Positions 39,418-51,490 of a stretch of DNA of 64,000 bases are shown piece after piece. A model generated the notes under the pieces. It had not been told where the DNA came from and searched no databases. It saw only the letters and a list, made by a program, of their open reading frames with translations. Within the stretch, counting starts at the first letter, position 1, and each line of letters starts with the position of its first letter. A program made the position numbers and the translations under genes. The stretch comes from Cavia porcellus (lineage: Eukaryota; Chordata; Mammalia; Rodentia; Caviidae), in assembly GCF_034190915.1 (NCBI RefSeq), contig NW_026947499.1:5981243-6045242 (forward strand). Direction: 5' to 3'.

Positions 39418-41440
39418 CGGCTGAGTGACAAGAAACCTGGGGACAATGAAAGGGTCGGCTGGGCCAAGGGAGGTGCCCATCGGCCTAACACCGCTCTCTG
39501 CGTGCTGGGAGAAACAGCAGCCTCAGGTCGGCTGGCTCTTAGCCCGAGTGCTTGCTTCAGAAGAGCCCAGAACCTCGGTGACAGATGGGGGCGGTTCAGG
39601 TGCTTCTCTTCTCCCCGTATCAGTGAGCTCTCCCCACACAGTGAAGCACCCCGACACCTGCTGGTGTGAGTCTGCACCCCAGTGTCCGGCAGTTCTCCAG
39701 ACAAGGGGAAGGGGCTCAAGTCCAGAAAAAGACTGCTCGGCTGGGTTCAGCCCGAACACGGTCATCACACGTCGAGGGACTGGAGGTCATCGGACACGGC
39801 CAGAGCTGAGAGAGCCCTCAGCAGTCACCTCCGTTCCCTGGCCCCTGCCCAGGCCTGCCTCTCCCCCAGTGTCACGGCACCCACCAACACGAGGCCTCTG
39901 TGTCTTTCCCCAACCTTGGTGCAATGCTTATTTTAGGGCTCCGGATGATGTCGTCTATCAAGTCAAGAAAGTTCCTCTCTATTTATGCTTTGAGAAGAGT
40001 TTTTACATAAATTAAGAGCTAAAATAGAGTCTTTGCATGCCGGAAGCCCTGAGCAGCGCTCTCCAGGCGAATGGGAGCTTCAGGACTGGGAGGAGGGAGA
40101 AGCAAGCAACACAGCAGCCAGGGTCAAGCAGGAGCCAGGGGAGCACCAGGCCGGCTTCAAAAGAGGAGGACTGGGCACTCGTGCCCGGCAGGGTGGCCAG
40201 TGACACCGAGCGCCCCCTCCAGCTCCCGGCCCCCCTGGAGGCCCTGTCCCTGGGTGCTGGTCAGTGAGGTGGGGGAGGGGACACGAGCCACTTCCAGTCC
40301 GGCCTTTGGAGAGGCCTGCGCTGGCCTGCAAGCACTTGGCTTCCAGGTTCCCATGGAAACCCGAGAAGAGCCGGCAACAGGCTGGCCTCCCGATGACAGA
40401 AGTGGCCAGGGTCCCTCATTACCACTTGGGCTGTGGACACCTACTTGGACGGAGCCCAGGAAACCCATCCAAGCCTCATTAGACCGTGCTCAGCCTCCGA
40501 GACAGAGGGTGCTAACACCAAAGCCCTGAGTAGGACAAAGAGCTGTAGGGAGCAGACTTCAAAGACTGCGGCGACATCCTGGGGACCAATTAGTAATGAG
40601 ACCCGCGGGGCTTCCCCCGCTGGCCTGGAGTTCCGGCCTTCGCTGCCCGCTTTCAAAGACAGCCTTCCTCGAGGGCCCTTGGGAAAGAGACTTGGTGCTT
40701 TTCCTGTGACTGTAAAATACCAACATCCACCACGACTGCTACCAGCAGGGCCTGAAGAACGGACTGCACGGAGCTGCTGGGTGAGAGGAAAAGAGACCTT
40801 CCGCTGCCATCACAGGATGCCGCCCACGGCGCCCGCGCAGAATTAAGAACTGCAGCACAGAGAGCGGTGCCGCTTGAGACCACACCTGCCTTCCCCTCGG
40901 CTTTAGCTGGGAGCGCAACAGGGCCGCCACGCACACCAGCCGTGGTCCACGCAGAGCTGGAGAGGGGGCTGAACCCGGCGTAGACATGGAGTCGGTCAAA
41001 ACTAATTCAGGGAAGCCAGAAGTTAGGCACACTCGTCTCCCAGTGACAGTGACAGAAAGAGAAATGTGGCAGGGTCTGAGCCCTCAGGAGCCTGCAGCAC
41101 CTGCAAGCGTCAGATTCTAGGGGAACCTACGGCACAGGCATGATTTGAATTTAAGACAACAGGATGACTTGATTTTCCTGCACTAACACCTCAGTATCCA
41201 GGCAGAACTGCTATCCACACATGGTTTGGGGCTGGCCCTCATCTCTAAAACGTCACTGCCCCAGGGGCTGAGAGTTCAGGAGCGATTGTGGGGAGCCCTT
41301 GAGCCCCTGGTACCCAGGCTCACAGCCTACGAACACAATTACATAGCAGGCTTCTGACCCAGAATTTTCCACATTAGAAGCAGACAGATGTAAGATTGCC
41401 TAAGGCTAAGCACCTTGTTCTCCTAAAATCTCAAAAATAC
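39418..41440. other. Intronic sequence, nothing recognised
   Basis: 39930-40030 is an AT-richer unique-looking island. 40575-40600 has ACCAATTAGTAATGAG, a clustered homeodomain-like string. No exon or repeat family was identified. Confidence 0.35.
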
Positions 41441-41444
41441 ATTT

Positions 41445-41535
41445 CACAGTCCAAACTACCCTGACTCAGCAAGGCCACCCAGCCAGTAAGTGGCAGAGCC
41501 AAGCCTGAGCCCCTGGCAGCTCAGTGCCACAGCCT
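41445..41535 (-). mobile_element. MIR SINE, 5' core part
   Basis: CAGCAAGGCCACCCAGCCAG, TAAGTGGCAGAGCCAAGCC and GAGCCCCTGGCAGCTCAGTG resemble the complement of the MIR core. Confidence 0.6.
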
Positions 41536-41826
41536 GGCTCCCAACCACCCGACACGGGACGCGCTGAGCACACGGCGCCCGCCCACAGCGCACCGAGTGT
41601 GGGAAAGGGGAGACACACCAGAGCAGGCAGGCAGGGTGCCTGGCTCTCCGCCCGCGGCCTCTGCACCAAAACCCGCCCACCCGCCTTTTTCCCAGGCTCC
41701 CCTCGCTCGTCTGTACTTATTTTATCTGGGCAGGACTCAAGACCTGAGCACTGAAGCATAGCACATATCAGGTGATAACCCTTAGGAATCCCTGCACACT
41801 GGTAATGTACACACATGCGTGTGCAT

Positions 41827-41830
<4 letters not shown>

Positions 41831-41860
<30 letters not shown>
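41831..41860 (+). repeat. (AG)15 dinucleotide repeat
   Basis: Fifteen perfect AG units, preceded by a TG/CA-rich stretch (41808-41830). Confidence 0.95.
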
Positions 41861-41863
<3 letters not shown>

Positions 41864-41950
41864 AAGCAAGCTTTGTTCAGGCAATTCTGACATTCTTTCC
41901 AATGCTTAAAACACATGACAAGTATATTCTGTAGTTGAAACACAAGGTGT

Positions 41951-42330
41951 AAAAGAAAAGGGGGAAAGGAAAGGAGGAGAAAGAGAGAAGGGGAAGGGAA
42001 GGAGAGGGGAGGGGAGAGGAGGGCAGAGGAGGGCAGGGGAGAGGAGGGGAGGGGAGGGAAGGGAAGGACAGTGCAGGGCAGGGGAGGGGAGGAAAGAGAA
42101 GGGGAGGGCAGGGGAGGGGAGGGGAAGGGAAGGAAGGGGAGGGAAGGGGAGGGGAGAGCAGGGCAGGGCAGGGGAGGGGAGGGGAGGAAAGGGAAGGGGA
42201 AGGCAGGGGAGGAGAGGGGAGGGGAAGGGAAGAAAGGGGAAGGGAGGGGAGGGGAGGGGAGGGAAGACAAGGAAGATAAGGGAAGGGAAGCAGAGAGGAG
42301 GGAAGGGGAGGGGAGGGAAGAGACGAAGGC
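41951..42330 (+). repeat. Long purine-rich (GGGGA)n-type tract
   Basis: About 380 bases almost entirely of G and A, built of GGGGA, GGGAA, GGAGA and GGGCA pentamers. The only pyrimidines are regularly placed C or T. The open frames across it (42071-42565 plus; 41782-42342 minus) are products of this simple sequence. Confidence 0.95.
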
Positions 42331-43060
42331 TGCAAGGCTCAAGGTCAGGGTGGGCTGGCGGCGCAGGGTGACCCCTCCCCGTAAGTGGGCACTGGAGCGG
42401 CTGGCAGCTGTGGGGTCTTCACCTCTGGCCCAACCTGCCCAACCCTATCAGAGTCAACACTCACAGCTCAGGTCTCCGAACTTCCAGGGAACACTCCCAG
42501 AGCTGTTAACTTGTCGGATCAAACTGCAGTCCTTTCGAGGGGCTCCAAAACAAGATCTCAGGTGAGTTCTGGGCAGCTCTATGGCCATTCAACATGACAA
42601 CGGCGTACAGAGTGGCACCGAGGACCAACCCCTGGGCGTGGCACACTCGGTAAAGAGGAACTGGACCGAGTTCTGGCACACACAAAGGTCTCAAAGAAGG
42701 GGCGGGCTCGTCCCAGCTGATTACACCACAGAGGGTTCGAGCTAATGATGTGCAGGCAGCACACAAAGCTCAGAGATTTTTGTGCTGGGGTGGGACCGCT
42801 GGAGCTCAGGAGCTCCAGACCAGCCTGGACGACAGGAGACACTGCTAAAGAAAGGGAGATGGAGACAGAGAGAGAAGAGGAGGAGGAAGAGGAGCAGGAG
42901 GAGGACAGAAGGCAGAGAGAGGAAGCACGGGGGCAGAGGATGCGTGGTGGACGCCGCCACGGAGGGACAACTCTATCTCCTTCACAGCAGGCAAAAATAT
43001 AGCCCTGCATGGAAACAGACACTCACAGAGCCTGAGTCAGAGTCCGGTGAGAGGTCCCGC
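42331..43060. other. Intronic sequence with a B1 relic and a GA-rich patch
   Basis: 42775-42850 has GGAGCTCAGGAGCTCCAGAC and CCAGCCTGGACGACAGGAGA, a short B1-like relic. 42850-42930 is GA-rich. The rest is unrecognised. Confidence 0.4.
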
Positions 43061-43066
43061 CCCTTC

Positions 43067-43424
43067 TGTTGCGGCCTGTGTCTGGACGTCCCCCCAAAGC
43101 CTCGTGCAGTCACAGGTGGGCTTTTTCAGAGGCAGGCGGCTGGATCTAGAGTGTGCCAGGCTGGATCCATGGTGCCACGCGGGGGTTAGGGTGTGTCATT
43201 ACTAAGTCATCCCACCAGCACAGACAGAGTATAAAGGGGGCAGAAAACGCTGCTAAGGTCCCTCCACTGCGTTCACTATCTTGCAGATGCCGTGAACTGC
43301 AACCCTCTGCCTTGGAGCCAGCCGATTTTGGACTGAAACCTCTACAGACTGTGAGCTAATGAACCTGTCTTCCTTTAACTCTGCATGTCCCATATTTTGT
43401 CTCAGCAATGAGAAAAGAAAAACA
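43067..43424 (+). mobile_element. Solo LTR, MaLR/ERVL type, with target duplication
   Basis: It starts TGTTGCGGCC and ends AGAAAAACA, giving TG...CA termini. It is flanked by CCTTC (43062-43066) and CCTTG (43425-43429), a 5-bp target duplication with one change, as expected for ERVL-class integration. GAGTATAAAGGGGG near 43227 is a TATA box. TTGGACTGAAACCTCTACAG and the downstream GTGAGCTAATGAACC match the equivalent positions of the LTR at 47083. No internal retroviral sequence is attached, so it is a recombined solo LTR. Confidence 0.8.
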
Positions 43425-43429
43425 CCTTG

Positions 43430-45210
43430 GTTAGTATGAACTGGGACGCACTGACCTAAAGCCCCACCTGGATGCTTCTGACCAAGGACAAGATGCCCCA
43501 GTGGAAAATCACGGAGACAAAGCCTGCACGTCCTCCCTCATACGCGGATCTGAAAGACTAGAGCGGTCACCGCTTTGTGATAGGAACAGTGGCAGAGAGG
43601 AGGGACCGGGGATCACAGAGGGCGGGGGAGGAAACGAACAGAGCCAGACAGGAAGAGGAAGTCCCGGTGGTCGGCAGCATGGACCACGAACAATTTATGA
43701 TTTATAGAGACCTAAAAGAGAGTTCAGAGACTCCAGACACAAAGAAATGACAAACATATCAGACAGAAACGTGAACGACCCTGATTTGATCACCGCATGC
43801 CACATGTAACAAATCGCCCACCGCACTCTGCACACACAATTACACTTCCATGAATAAGTTTTTCAAATTAAAGAGCTGCTACCAGAGAGGCTTGCATATG
43901 CATGCAGAGAGGCCTGAAGCTCACAAGGTCCTCATCAAATGGTCTATTCTCACATAACATAGAGAGGACTTGGGTGGGGGGCAGAGGACACTTGGGGTCC
44001 TCGAAGCTGGCTTCCTGGAGCGCAAGTCCTCGTAGGTGTGGCCCACAGCCATCGTGTCTGTGTTAGGCGATGTTTCCTCCCTCCCACACGTGGCTGAAAC
44101 TCATTGGACCAAGCAACTTCTGAGCCACGGTCGGCCAGCTCATGAGCCGACAGAGCCCACCAGAGACACAGAAAGTCTGAGAAATGAGTCCATATCCAGG
44201 GCGAACCCCACAGGGAGTTTCCAAGGGTCCCTCCTGCAGAAGACCCTCGGTCATGGTCCCCCAAGGCCCAGTCATCCTCAGGACTCCTGAATCTCACAAT
44301 CAACCCAGCGACCCTCCACACTAGATCCTAGGTCTCTATTCACCAAGAGAGAATCCTCATCTGCTCCAAGATCAAAACCTCACCCGGACCCCAGCAAACA
44401 GGAAGAAATACCACATGATCTGCGGCTTCTCACTTCGGAAACACAATTCGTCCAATTAGCAGGACAGAAAGTCTTTGATCCACACTTTAAACGGAAGCCA
44501 ATTTAAAAATTCAAAAATGCCCAGAGACGTGTGTTTGAACCTCACCCCCCAAGATCTTAAAAGTTAATCAACATTAGGTCCAACATCAAAAATAGCAATT
44601 CTGCCTCAGAATGGAAAGAGAGATTTAGGCTCCTGGAGAGGGAAAGGGGGATTAAAGATGACGGAACCCTCAGTTCTCCGGAACTTTCCCCCGCGAGGAA
44701 AGGGGAGGCTCCAGGTGGACAGAGGGGATGGGGGCCGTAGATCAAGATAACTGCAAAACCTGGCTGCATGGCCTGGCCGCCTCCCGATAAATTTTCTAAA
44801 TCACAGGAAGTCCTGGCCTGCGTTTAAGGCTTTTCATAACCCATTCCGGCACTTTTAAGTGGAAGTGAAATATATTTTACTCTCTAAAAGGGGATATATA
44901 TTGAGGCTGAATTTAAACGCCAGCTGATGAAGACATAAATTGTCATTTGCAGAGCCTGACAAGCACCTGGCTCCATGGGAGCTGCGTTAAATCACAGCCT
45001 GGGCGGTGCAGCCGGAGCCTGGCGAGAAGCACCCACGTCCCGTCCTCCATGAAGTGCACCCAGCCCTCCACGCACCGAGGCTGCGTCCTGCGGTGACTGC
45101 AGGTCCAGCTTGGGAAGAGCTTTGGGGATCATGATGTCGGAGCTTCAGCCACGAGAACCAAGCTCAGGTCCTGCTCTGACCCCCGTCAAGGACCTCAACA
45201 CCAACTCTGT
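43430..45210. other. Intronic sequence, nothing firm
   Basis: 44780-44990 is a moderate-GC, unique-looking stretch (CTGAATTTAAACGCCAGCTG, AAGACATAAATTGTCATTTG) that could be a conserved element; this is inference only. Confidence 0.35.
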
Positions 45211-45213
45211 CCC

Positions 45214-45305
45214 TGAGGCAGGAGCATCGCCATGAGTTGGAGGCCAGCCTGGGCTACAGAGTAAGTTCAAGGCCAGCTTGGAATATGCAGTGACATCCTC
45301 TCAAA
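45214..45305 (+). mobile_element. B1-type SINE, 3' part
   Basis: AGGCAGGAGCATCGCCATGA, GGAGGCCAGCCTGGGCTACA and AAGGCCAGCTTGGAATATGC. The head is missing. Confidence 0.75.
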
Positions 45306-47075
45306 ACACAGCAGACGCAGACTGGCCCTTACCAAACGTCGCTGGACTGCACAGAACTCAGCAGGGTTGATTTTACCTGAAGTAAATTTCACCGCATTAA
45401 AAACAATTCTCCTTACTATAAAAGTCAGTCTCTCTAATTTTATAACGCACAGGCTCCTACCACCAACGCGAAGGCCTCCTGAGCTCCTCTGGTTTGCCCT
45501 CAGACTTTACCCCGGCAGGGGCCCTGTGGAGAGCAGGTGAGGGGGCCTCAGGTCCCGAGGACTCTGACTGGCAGCTCCAGCTCTGCTGAATTCCCCTTTA
45601 CGGCCAGGATGCAGATCAGGGACGCAGAGAAAGGTAGTCAGGTTCCCGGCATCACGGTGTCCCGGAGACGGAGCAGACAGGACCCTCCACCCAGCACCCG
45701 GCAAGGGACAGGAAGAGCCGCCCACTTCCCCCACGTCGCTTCGGTAAATTTGGATACATTTTTGGTCAGGTAAATTATTTCGCCTAAGCGACAGCACCCA
45801 TCAACTGCCCGCCGCTGTTCCCTGAGATGCGCTGAGAGACTCCACAGCCCTCCTCATACCGCATTTCCTCCTTCACCCCAACCTTACGCTGGACATGACT
45901 CCCGGAGGTGACATCCCCTGCCATCACCCCAGCCTTCCCGTCACCACTTCTCATCTTCTCATGGCTCCCGACAGGCCAACATCAGGCCTGATCCCGCCCC
46001 TGAAGCCCACCCAGGGCTCAGGGGAGCAGGCACATTTCCCAGGGGCTATCAAGGCTGGGAGGTGACCTGGAAGCAGAGGGCAGCCCTCTGCCAGGCCAGG
46101 GCAGAGCCCACCTCGAGGCAGCACCAGCCCAGGATCCACAGTGCCCAGCAGTCAACAGACAAGGTCCTGAGAGCAGCCCTGGGGGCCCCTGGATCTAGCC
46201 GTGCCTGCAGCTCACCCTCTCCTGCAGGAGCAGACAGCGGTCAGTCACTCCTGACCGTACTGGGAGACTTAGCCTTCTAAAGCTTCCAAAATATCCAGGC
46301 AGAAACACTAGCAATTAGCAAGCAAAATGGTGATAAAAAGACGGTGCTCAATCTTCGTGTCTTTTTTAAAAATTATCTGATAATGCTGTCTGTCATCATC
46401 AGGGAGACACTCAGACCTCAGTGCAGAGCCACCACTGTCTCCCCACCCGGGCGTGGAGCTGGGGCAAAGGTGTGCAAGAGCCAGGGTCCCTGGTGACCGC
46501 AGTCACAGGCTGGGGCTGCCAAAGAGTGTGGGCCACCATGCAGCAGCAGAGACAGTGACACAGAAGCCACTGGTGCACGGGGTCTCCAGCTACAACCAGC
46601 AAAGCCACCGCTGAACTGAATGCACCTCTTGAGAATGACACCTTGAACTACACTCCTGTACTGATGCTTGGCTCCTCCCCAGCTCTGAGCGGCACCCCCA
46701 GAGCAGACAACTGCTGGGGAGCCCAGAGGAGGCTGCAGCTCCAGGTCTCGAAAACGGGGCTCCCCACTCCCACTCTGGCACAATGCACACAGCTCTGGCA
46801 GAAACAAGGGGAGGCGTGTTTGCAGTTTACAGCTCAGTGCACGAAACCACCAAGCAAATGTTCCAACAGGCAGCCTCAGCTGCAGGCCGTGTGCTCCCCA
46901 GCACGAAATGAAGTGCAAACCACTAGAGCTGGGGACTTGAATCCTAGTGGAGACTCTGCCCGGCCCCGTAGGACCCTATCGGACTCACAGGACCCTATAG
47001 GCCTCATTCATCAGGACCCAGGCACCTACTCCACTCACAAGGCCTCAGTGCCAGGAAGATTTAAGCATCTCTCAG
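45306..47075. other. Intronic sequence, nothing recognised
   Basis: No exon or repeat family was identified; open frames here are chance. Confidence 0.35.
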
Positions 47076-47082
47076 GGGAGAG

Positions 47083-47481
47083 TGTTGTGGTTTACATCTA
47101 GAAGTCCCCCAAAGCCATATGCTGGATCGTGAGTCTGTGATACTGGGTCGTGAACGTGTGACACTGGACCATGGGTGTGTGACACCAGCCTAGTTAAGTG
47201 ACTGGTTTAGCACAGTTGTCGGCATGGCCGAGTGATCTACTGACAAGGGAAGACCCACCCGGGTGTGGGTGGCAGCAGCCAATAGGCTTGAAGCCCGGAT
47301 AGCATAAAAAGGGAAAGAAAGAAGGCGGCTGCTTCCTGCCTGCTGCTCCTCACCTGCTCCCCTGGTGCCTGATGACTACTGTGGACTGAAACCCTACACA
47401 CAGTGAGCCAAAATAACCCCTCCATGCTTTAACTTACAGGGTCGAGCACTCTGTTTGGGAAATGAGAAAGTAACTAGAACA
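47083..47481 (+). mobile_element. Intact solo LTR, MaLR/ERVL type, with perfect 5-bp target duplication
   Basis: The element begins TGTTGTGGTTTACATC and ends AACTAGAACA, with TG...CA ends, 399 bp long. GAGAG occurs immediately before (47078-47082) and after (47482-47486). It has a CCAAT box (AGCCAATAGG, about 47276), a TATA-like CATAAAAA (47303-47310), and the GGACTGAAACCCTACACACA segment shared with other copies here. A 21-bp unit is present three times near the 5' end. There are no retroviral genes, so it is a solo LTR. Confidence 0.9.
47123..47185 (+). repeat. 21-bp unit in three tandem copies inside the LTR
   Basis: Copies start at 47123, 47144 and 47165, of the form TGG(A/G)(T/C)C(G/A)TGA...GTGTGA(C/T)AC. 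They lie in the U3 portion upstream of the CCAAT and TATA boxes, where LTR enhancers usually sit. Confidence 0.75.
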
Positions 47482-47689
47482 GAGAGATTTATCCAATAAT
47501 CATCGGTTAGCGGCAGACACTAGGTCCTAAATATCTGCTGACCAAGCCAGTGAACAAGAGTGAGTTCCTCAGGGCAGGAGGAACAACATCCTCTGTAACT
47601 ATGAACCATCGAACCTTTATAAAGAGCATTCCCCATTCCAAGGGCAAAACCCCAACTTAACGAGCCTTGATAGCCAGGACTCATTTTAG

Positions 47690-47960
47690 GAAAATGGATG
47701 CACCACCCTGAGACCCTGATGTTAAGTGAAATAAATCAGACAGAGAGGCTTGAGTGTCACATAAGAGAAACCCAAAATACAGATAAAGAGCACAGGATAA
47801 GAGGCAGACAGTAGGAAACATGGAGACAGATGTTTCACAGAAGGGAAGCGTCAAGAGATGGAGGGGTGAGAGGAGGGAGGGGGAGGAAGAGGAGGAGAGG
47901 GAGCTAAGATGTGCTGTGCACACGCAGCAGTGCTAGGCACTGCAGACGGATACTAAAGAA
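47690..47960 (+). mobile_element. LINE-1 3' end fragment
   Basis: GATGTTAAGTGAAATAAATC, AGACAGAGAGGCTTGAGTGT and CACATAAGAGAAACCC, followed by a GA-rich 3' UTR, fit the last part of a plus-strand L1. Confidence 0.65.
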
Positions 47961-47977
47961 AGGGTTTTAAACATTTT

Positions 47978-48060
47978 AAGGGGTTTAGCTAAGTGTCTGC
48001 CTGGCAAGCATGAGGTCGTGAGTTCGATCCCTGGTACAAAAAAAAAAAAAAAAAAATTAA
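47978..48060 (+). mobile_element. ID-type SINE
   Basis: AAGGGGTTTAGCTAAGTGTC, TGCCTGGCAAGCATGAGGTC and GTGAGTTCGATCCCTGGTAC, then about 19 A. The B box is intact. Confidence 0.85.
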
Positions 48061-50680
48061 AGGGACCAGGAGAAGAAGGAAATCACCTGGATGGAATCAC
48101 ATGGGCCACACAGGAGAGGCCGCCGGCTACCACTGTGCTCAACACAGAGAAGCTGAAGCAGGGCCGGGCAGGGCGGGGCCCCTCCCCTCCCCACTTCAAC
48201 TCAGCACTGGGAGCCCTGGAAGAAGCAGTCAGGAGAGGAACACAGTCAAAGGGATCCACGTGGGAAAGGAAGACGCAGAACTATCTCTGCTCACAGGTGA
48301 CCTGATCACGGAGTTGGGGAAAACCCCTGCTAAAAAAAATTAGAATTCGTGAATAAATTTAGCCAAGTTGTAAGAACCCTCCGGGCTGAGGTGTGTGCCA
48401 CTCTCCAGTGCACAGGGCCGGGTGGGGGGGAGCCGGCTACACTGTGGGGATCTCCGGGTTCCTCAGAGAGCAGCGACACGGAGGGAGCCACAGGAAGCTG
48501 GCTCCCTGGCCTGGCCTGGCTTCAGTGCCCCGGGCCCAGTAACAACTGCCTGGGAAGGCCTGGGATTCTTGTCCCCTTCACCACTGGTAGCAAGGAACCG
48601 AGCCATTTCCGCCCCTCGCTGAGCTGCCCACCACAGCCTCTGGCTCCACATCTCAGGGGCCACGCACCCGCTCAGCCGGCTCGCCTGTGCGCAGGGGCTG
48701 GAACCAACATGGAGTCACTTGTGTAACCCTGACCCGAGCTACAGCCAGGAAAGCCTGGGGTTGATGAGGGAGGGCTCCGAGGCATCGCGGCCTGATGGCG
48801 ACAGCCACACAGAGGCCACCGTGACCTCGGAGACACACAGCACCCACGGGACATGGCCCAGCTACCGTCTGCCCAGACCTGGACCAGCACCGCCCCGTTA
48901 TCTGTCATGTGGCAGAGGATTCCTGTTTCAAAATACTCTTCGGAATCCTCCTTGCTTTTGCTTTGCAGACCTCCCCGGCCTCCGCCTCTCTGAACAGGCT
49001 CACACTGTACTGCAGCGCCGTCTCCACATAAACCCCGCACTTCCTGGAGAATCTGTTTTTAATGCCGGTCAACAGAACCCACCTACCATCTCCTGACAGT
49101 GCGGAGAACGGGAATGAAGGGGTGGTCAGCGGCCCAGGCAGGGTAAGGAAAGGCAGGTTCGGGAGATGCTGAGAAAAACCTAAGGAGCCTGGAAATGACC
49201 CTGCTTTCCATCCGCGCTGTGCACCGCAGTCTCAGAGGTCTGTCTCCGGGTCACACCTCTCTTCCGAACCCCTGATTCCTGCCCAACTACATGCACGGAG
49301 ACCTTACTGAAACCTCAGATCTGCTACGGCCAAAACTGATGATGTCACTGGGCTGATACCAAGTAAACTGAGGCAACAGAGTGGCCGTGGTGACGCCAAC
49401 AAATTCCATGCCCCATGGCCATCAGGGAGAAGGAATTCCCCAGCTAGCACTGTGGCCTTTAGGCAGGACCACGCTTGTAGCATAAAACTTGGGAGTGTCA
49501 AGAAAACTTGATCACTAAAATACAGTTTGCAAAACGGGTCGACCAGTAGCCTGCTGAGTGGGTTGACCAGATGGCTTTCCCGAAGGCTGTGGTGGCCGCA
49601 ACATTCCTGGAGTAATTGGCCAGGAAGATAAGAATAACACCAGGAAGGTAACGGTCATTAGCGATGGGGCTGTCCATCAGGTGTGACGCCATAGGTGATG
49701 GGCCACCAGCTCTAGCCCTTCCTGCAGGAATGCAGCTGCCAAGGCTTCAGTGTTGGCTTCAACTGGACAGGACGCAGCTCTCTCCAGATGTCAGGCAGTC
49801 ACGCAGGACACGATGTGACCGTCAGCAGGATCGATGCCCTAACTGCTGCAGGTGCTAGTTATTAGCGGCTCCCTGGTTCTCCTAATCAGCCTCATCAGTC
49901 AGAGTCAGATCGCCCTCGTCAGAAGCGCCTGCCCTTTGAGTCCTCAGAGCTTGGTGAACGTCGCAGGTGAACCGCAATCCCAAAAGGCGCGTAGTTCTCA
50001 AGAAACTTCTCACTGGAATTGGAACAGGGATCGGCAAGGGGTCAGCAGGGGGTCTGCGGGTGCTCCTCTGCCACATCCCTACCTCCCTGCCAGGAGCCAC
50101 ACGGCAGCTGCAGGGCCGGGAAGGGCGACTTCCACACTGAATTTCACACGGCAGAAACACAGTCCGGGAGGACAAGGGTGCATGGACGGCATCTAACCAA
50201 CAGTGAGGAGCTCGGGAGAAAAGCGGAGCCCCCATGAGATGATACGAGCTCCCCGCAAAGACCCGCAGGACACGGTGTGATCCCCAGGACGCAAACCCGG
50301 AGTTCTCCAGCCAGCCACGCGGTAAGGACCAGGGGCTCCCAGCTGCCCAGCTGCACACCCGCTCTCCACAGCCTGCTGGCTCTGCTCCAGCCTGCAGACC
50401 CGGACCCTGCCCTGCAAGGCTTCCCGTCAGGCCCCTCCGCACAGGGCTGTCCTGGGCCTCCGTCCAGCAGCTGCCTCAGCTCACCCGACTGCACATCCAC
50501 CTGCACCACGGCATCATCTCACATTGAGACGACCTCGTTATGCACCTCCGTGCTCACTGTTTGGCCCTTCTACTCAAACATAAACTCCTGGCCATGCACA
50601 ATCCTGTCTCATTCTACTTTTTACTCTATTTCTAGTAGTAGTGATAGTCCCTGGCAGAAAAAATAAACACACTAAGCCTG
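48061..50680. other. Intronic sequence, nothing recognised
   Basis: 49500-50000 has a compositionally even, repeat-like look but matches no family I can name. No exon was found. Confidence 0.35.
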
Positions 50681-50683
50681 TCA

Positions 50684-50862
50684 TGATGGAGTATGCCTAT
50701 AACCCCAGCACTCTGGGAGGCTGAGGCAGGAGGATTATAAATTTGAGCCCAGCTTGGGCAAGTTAGTGACTTAAAAATATGCTGTCTCAGATAAAATGAG
50801 CTGGGGATGTAGTTCAGTGCAAAAGGCCCCAGGACAAAATGTATCAATCAATCAATCAATCT
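50684..50862 (+). mobile_element. Dimeric B1-ID SINE with (AATC)n tail
   Basis: B1 half: CTATAACCCCAGCACTCTGG, GAGGCTGAGGCAGGAGGATT. ID half: GAGCTGGGGATGTAGTTCAG. The 3' end carries five CAAT/AATC units rather than poly(A). Confidence 0.8.
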
Positions 50863-50937
50863 ATCATTTACAGAATAAGCGGAGGCCCAGACATGTAGGG
50901 ATGTGCAACACCTTGTTCCAGGCTGCCCAGCTCCTTA

Positions 50938-51335
50938 GCTATCTTAGTTATGTTCTCATCAACGGAACAAAACACCCAGCACCTAAAAGAGGAGAGGTTT
51001 ATCTGGCTCAAAGTTTGTAGAGGTTTCAGCCCGTAGTCCACTGGCTTCTAGGTGAGTGACATGGCGGAGGAGGAATGGACCATGCCAGGGCAGGTAGCGG
51101 GTACCTGACTTGCTTCTTCTCCTCTTTCACTTCACCCAAGCTGTAAGCCTATGGGTCGATGCCACCCACACCCAACATGAGGCTCCCTCTCCAGTACATC
51201 ATCACCCAGGCACAGAACTATGCTACACCAACCAGTGAGCTAACCCAGTATCACACACAGGTGACCCGGTCACTCCCTAAGCCCTGTCTACACACGTGTG
51301 AGGCTTCACAGCACACCTAGATATGAGCCATAGCA
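50938..51335 (-). mobile_element. MaLR/ERVL-type LTR, diverged
   Basis: TTAGTTATGTTCTCATCAAC, GGAGAGGTTTATCTGGCTC and AGAGGTTTCAGCCCGTAGTC are the complement of the 3' portion of the same LTR family as the 47083 element. The far end and target duplication are not clear. Confidence 0.65.
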
Positions 51336-51490
51336 CTGGCCACAGACCCAGAACCCCAGTATTGACTGCCGGGGGGGTTGGCCTTCGGGGGAGACTCCTG
51401 AGCCTCAAGATTCTTGGTGGTGGGATTAAACCACAGGCAGATAATCTGGAGACACACAAAGAGCCCGAGATTTTTACACAGTCAAGTCTA

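Noticed and set aside
41782..42342. Minus-strand frame rich in Pro, Ser and Leu across the purine tract
   Set aside because: Product of simple sequence, as are the Gly/Arg/Glu-rich frames on the plus strand.
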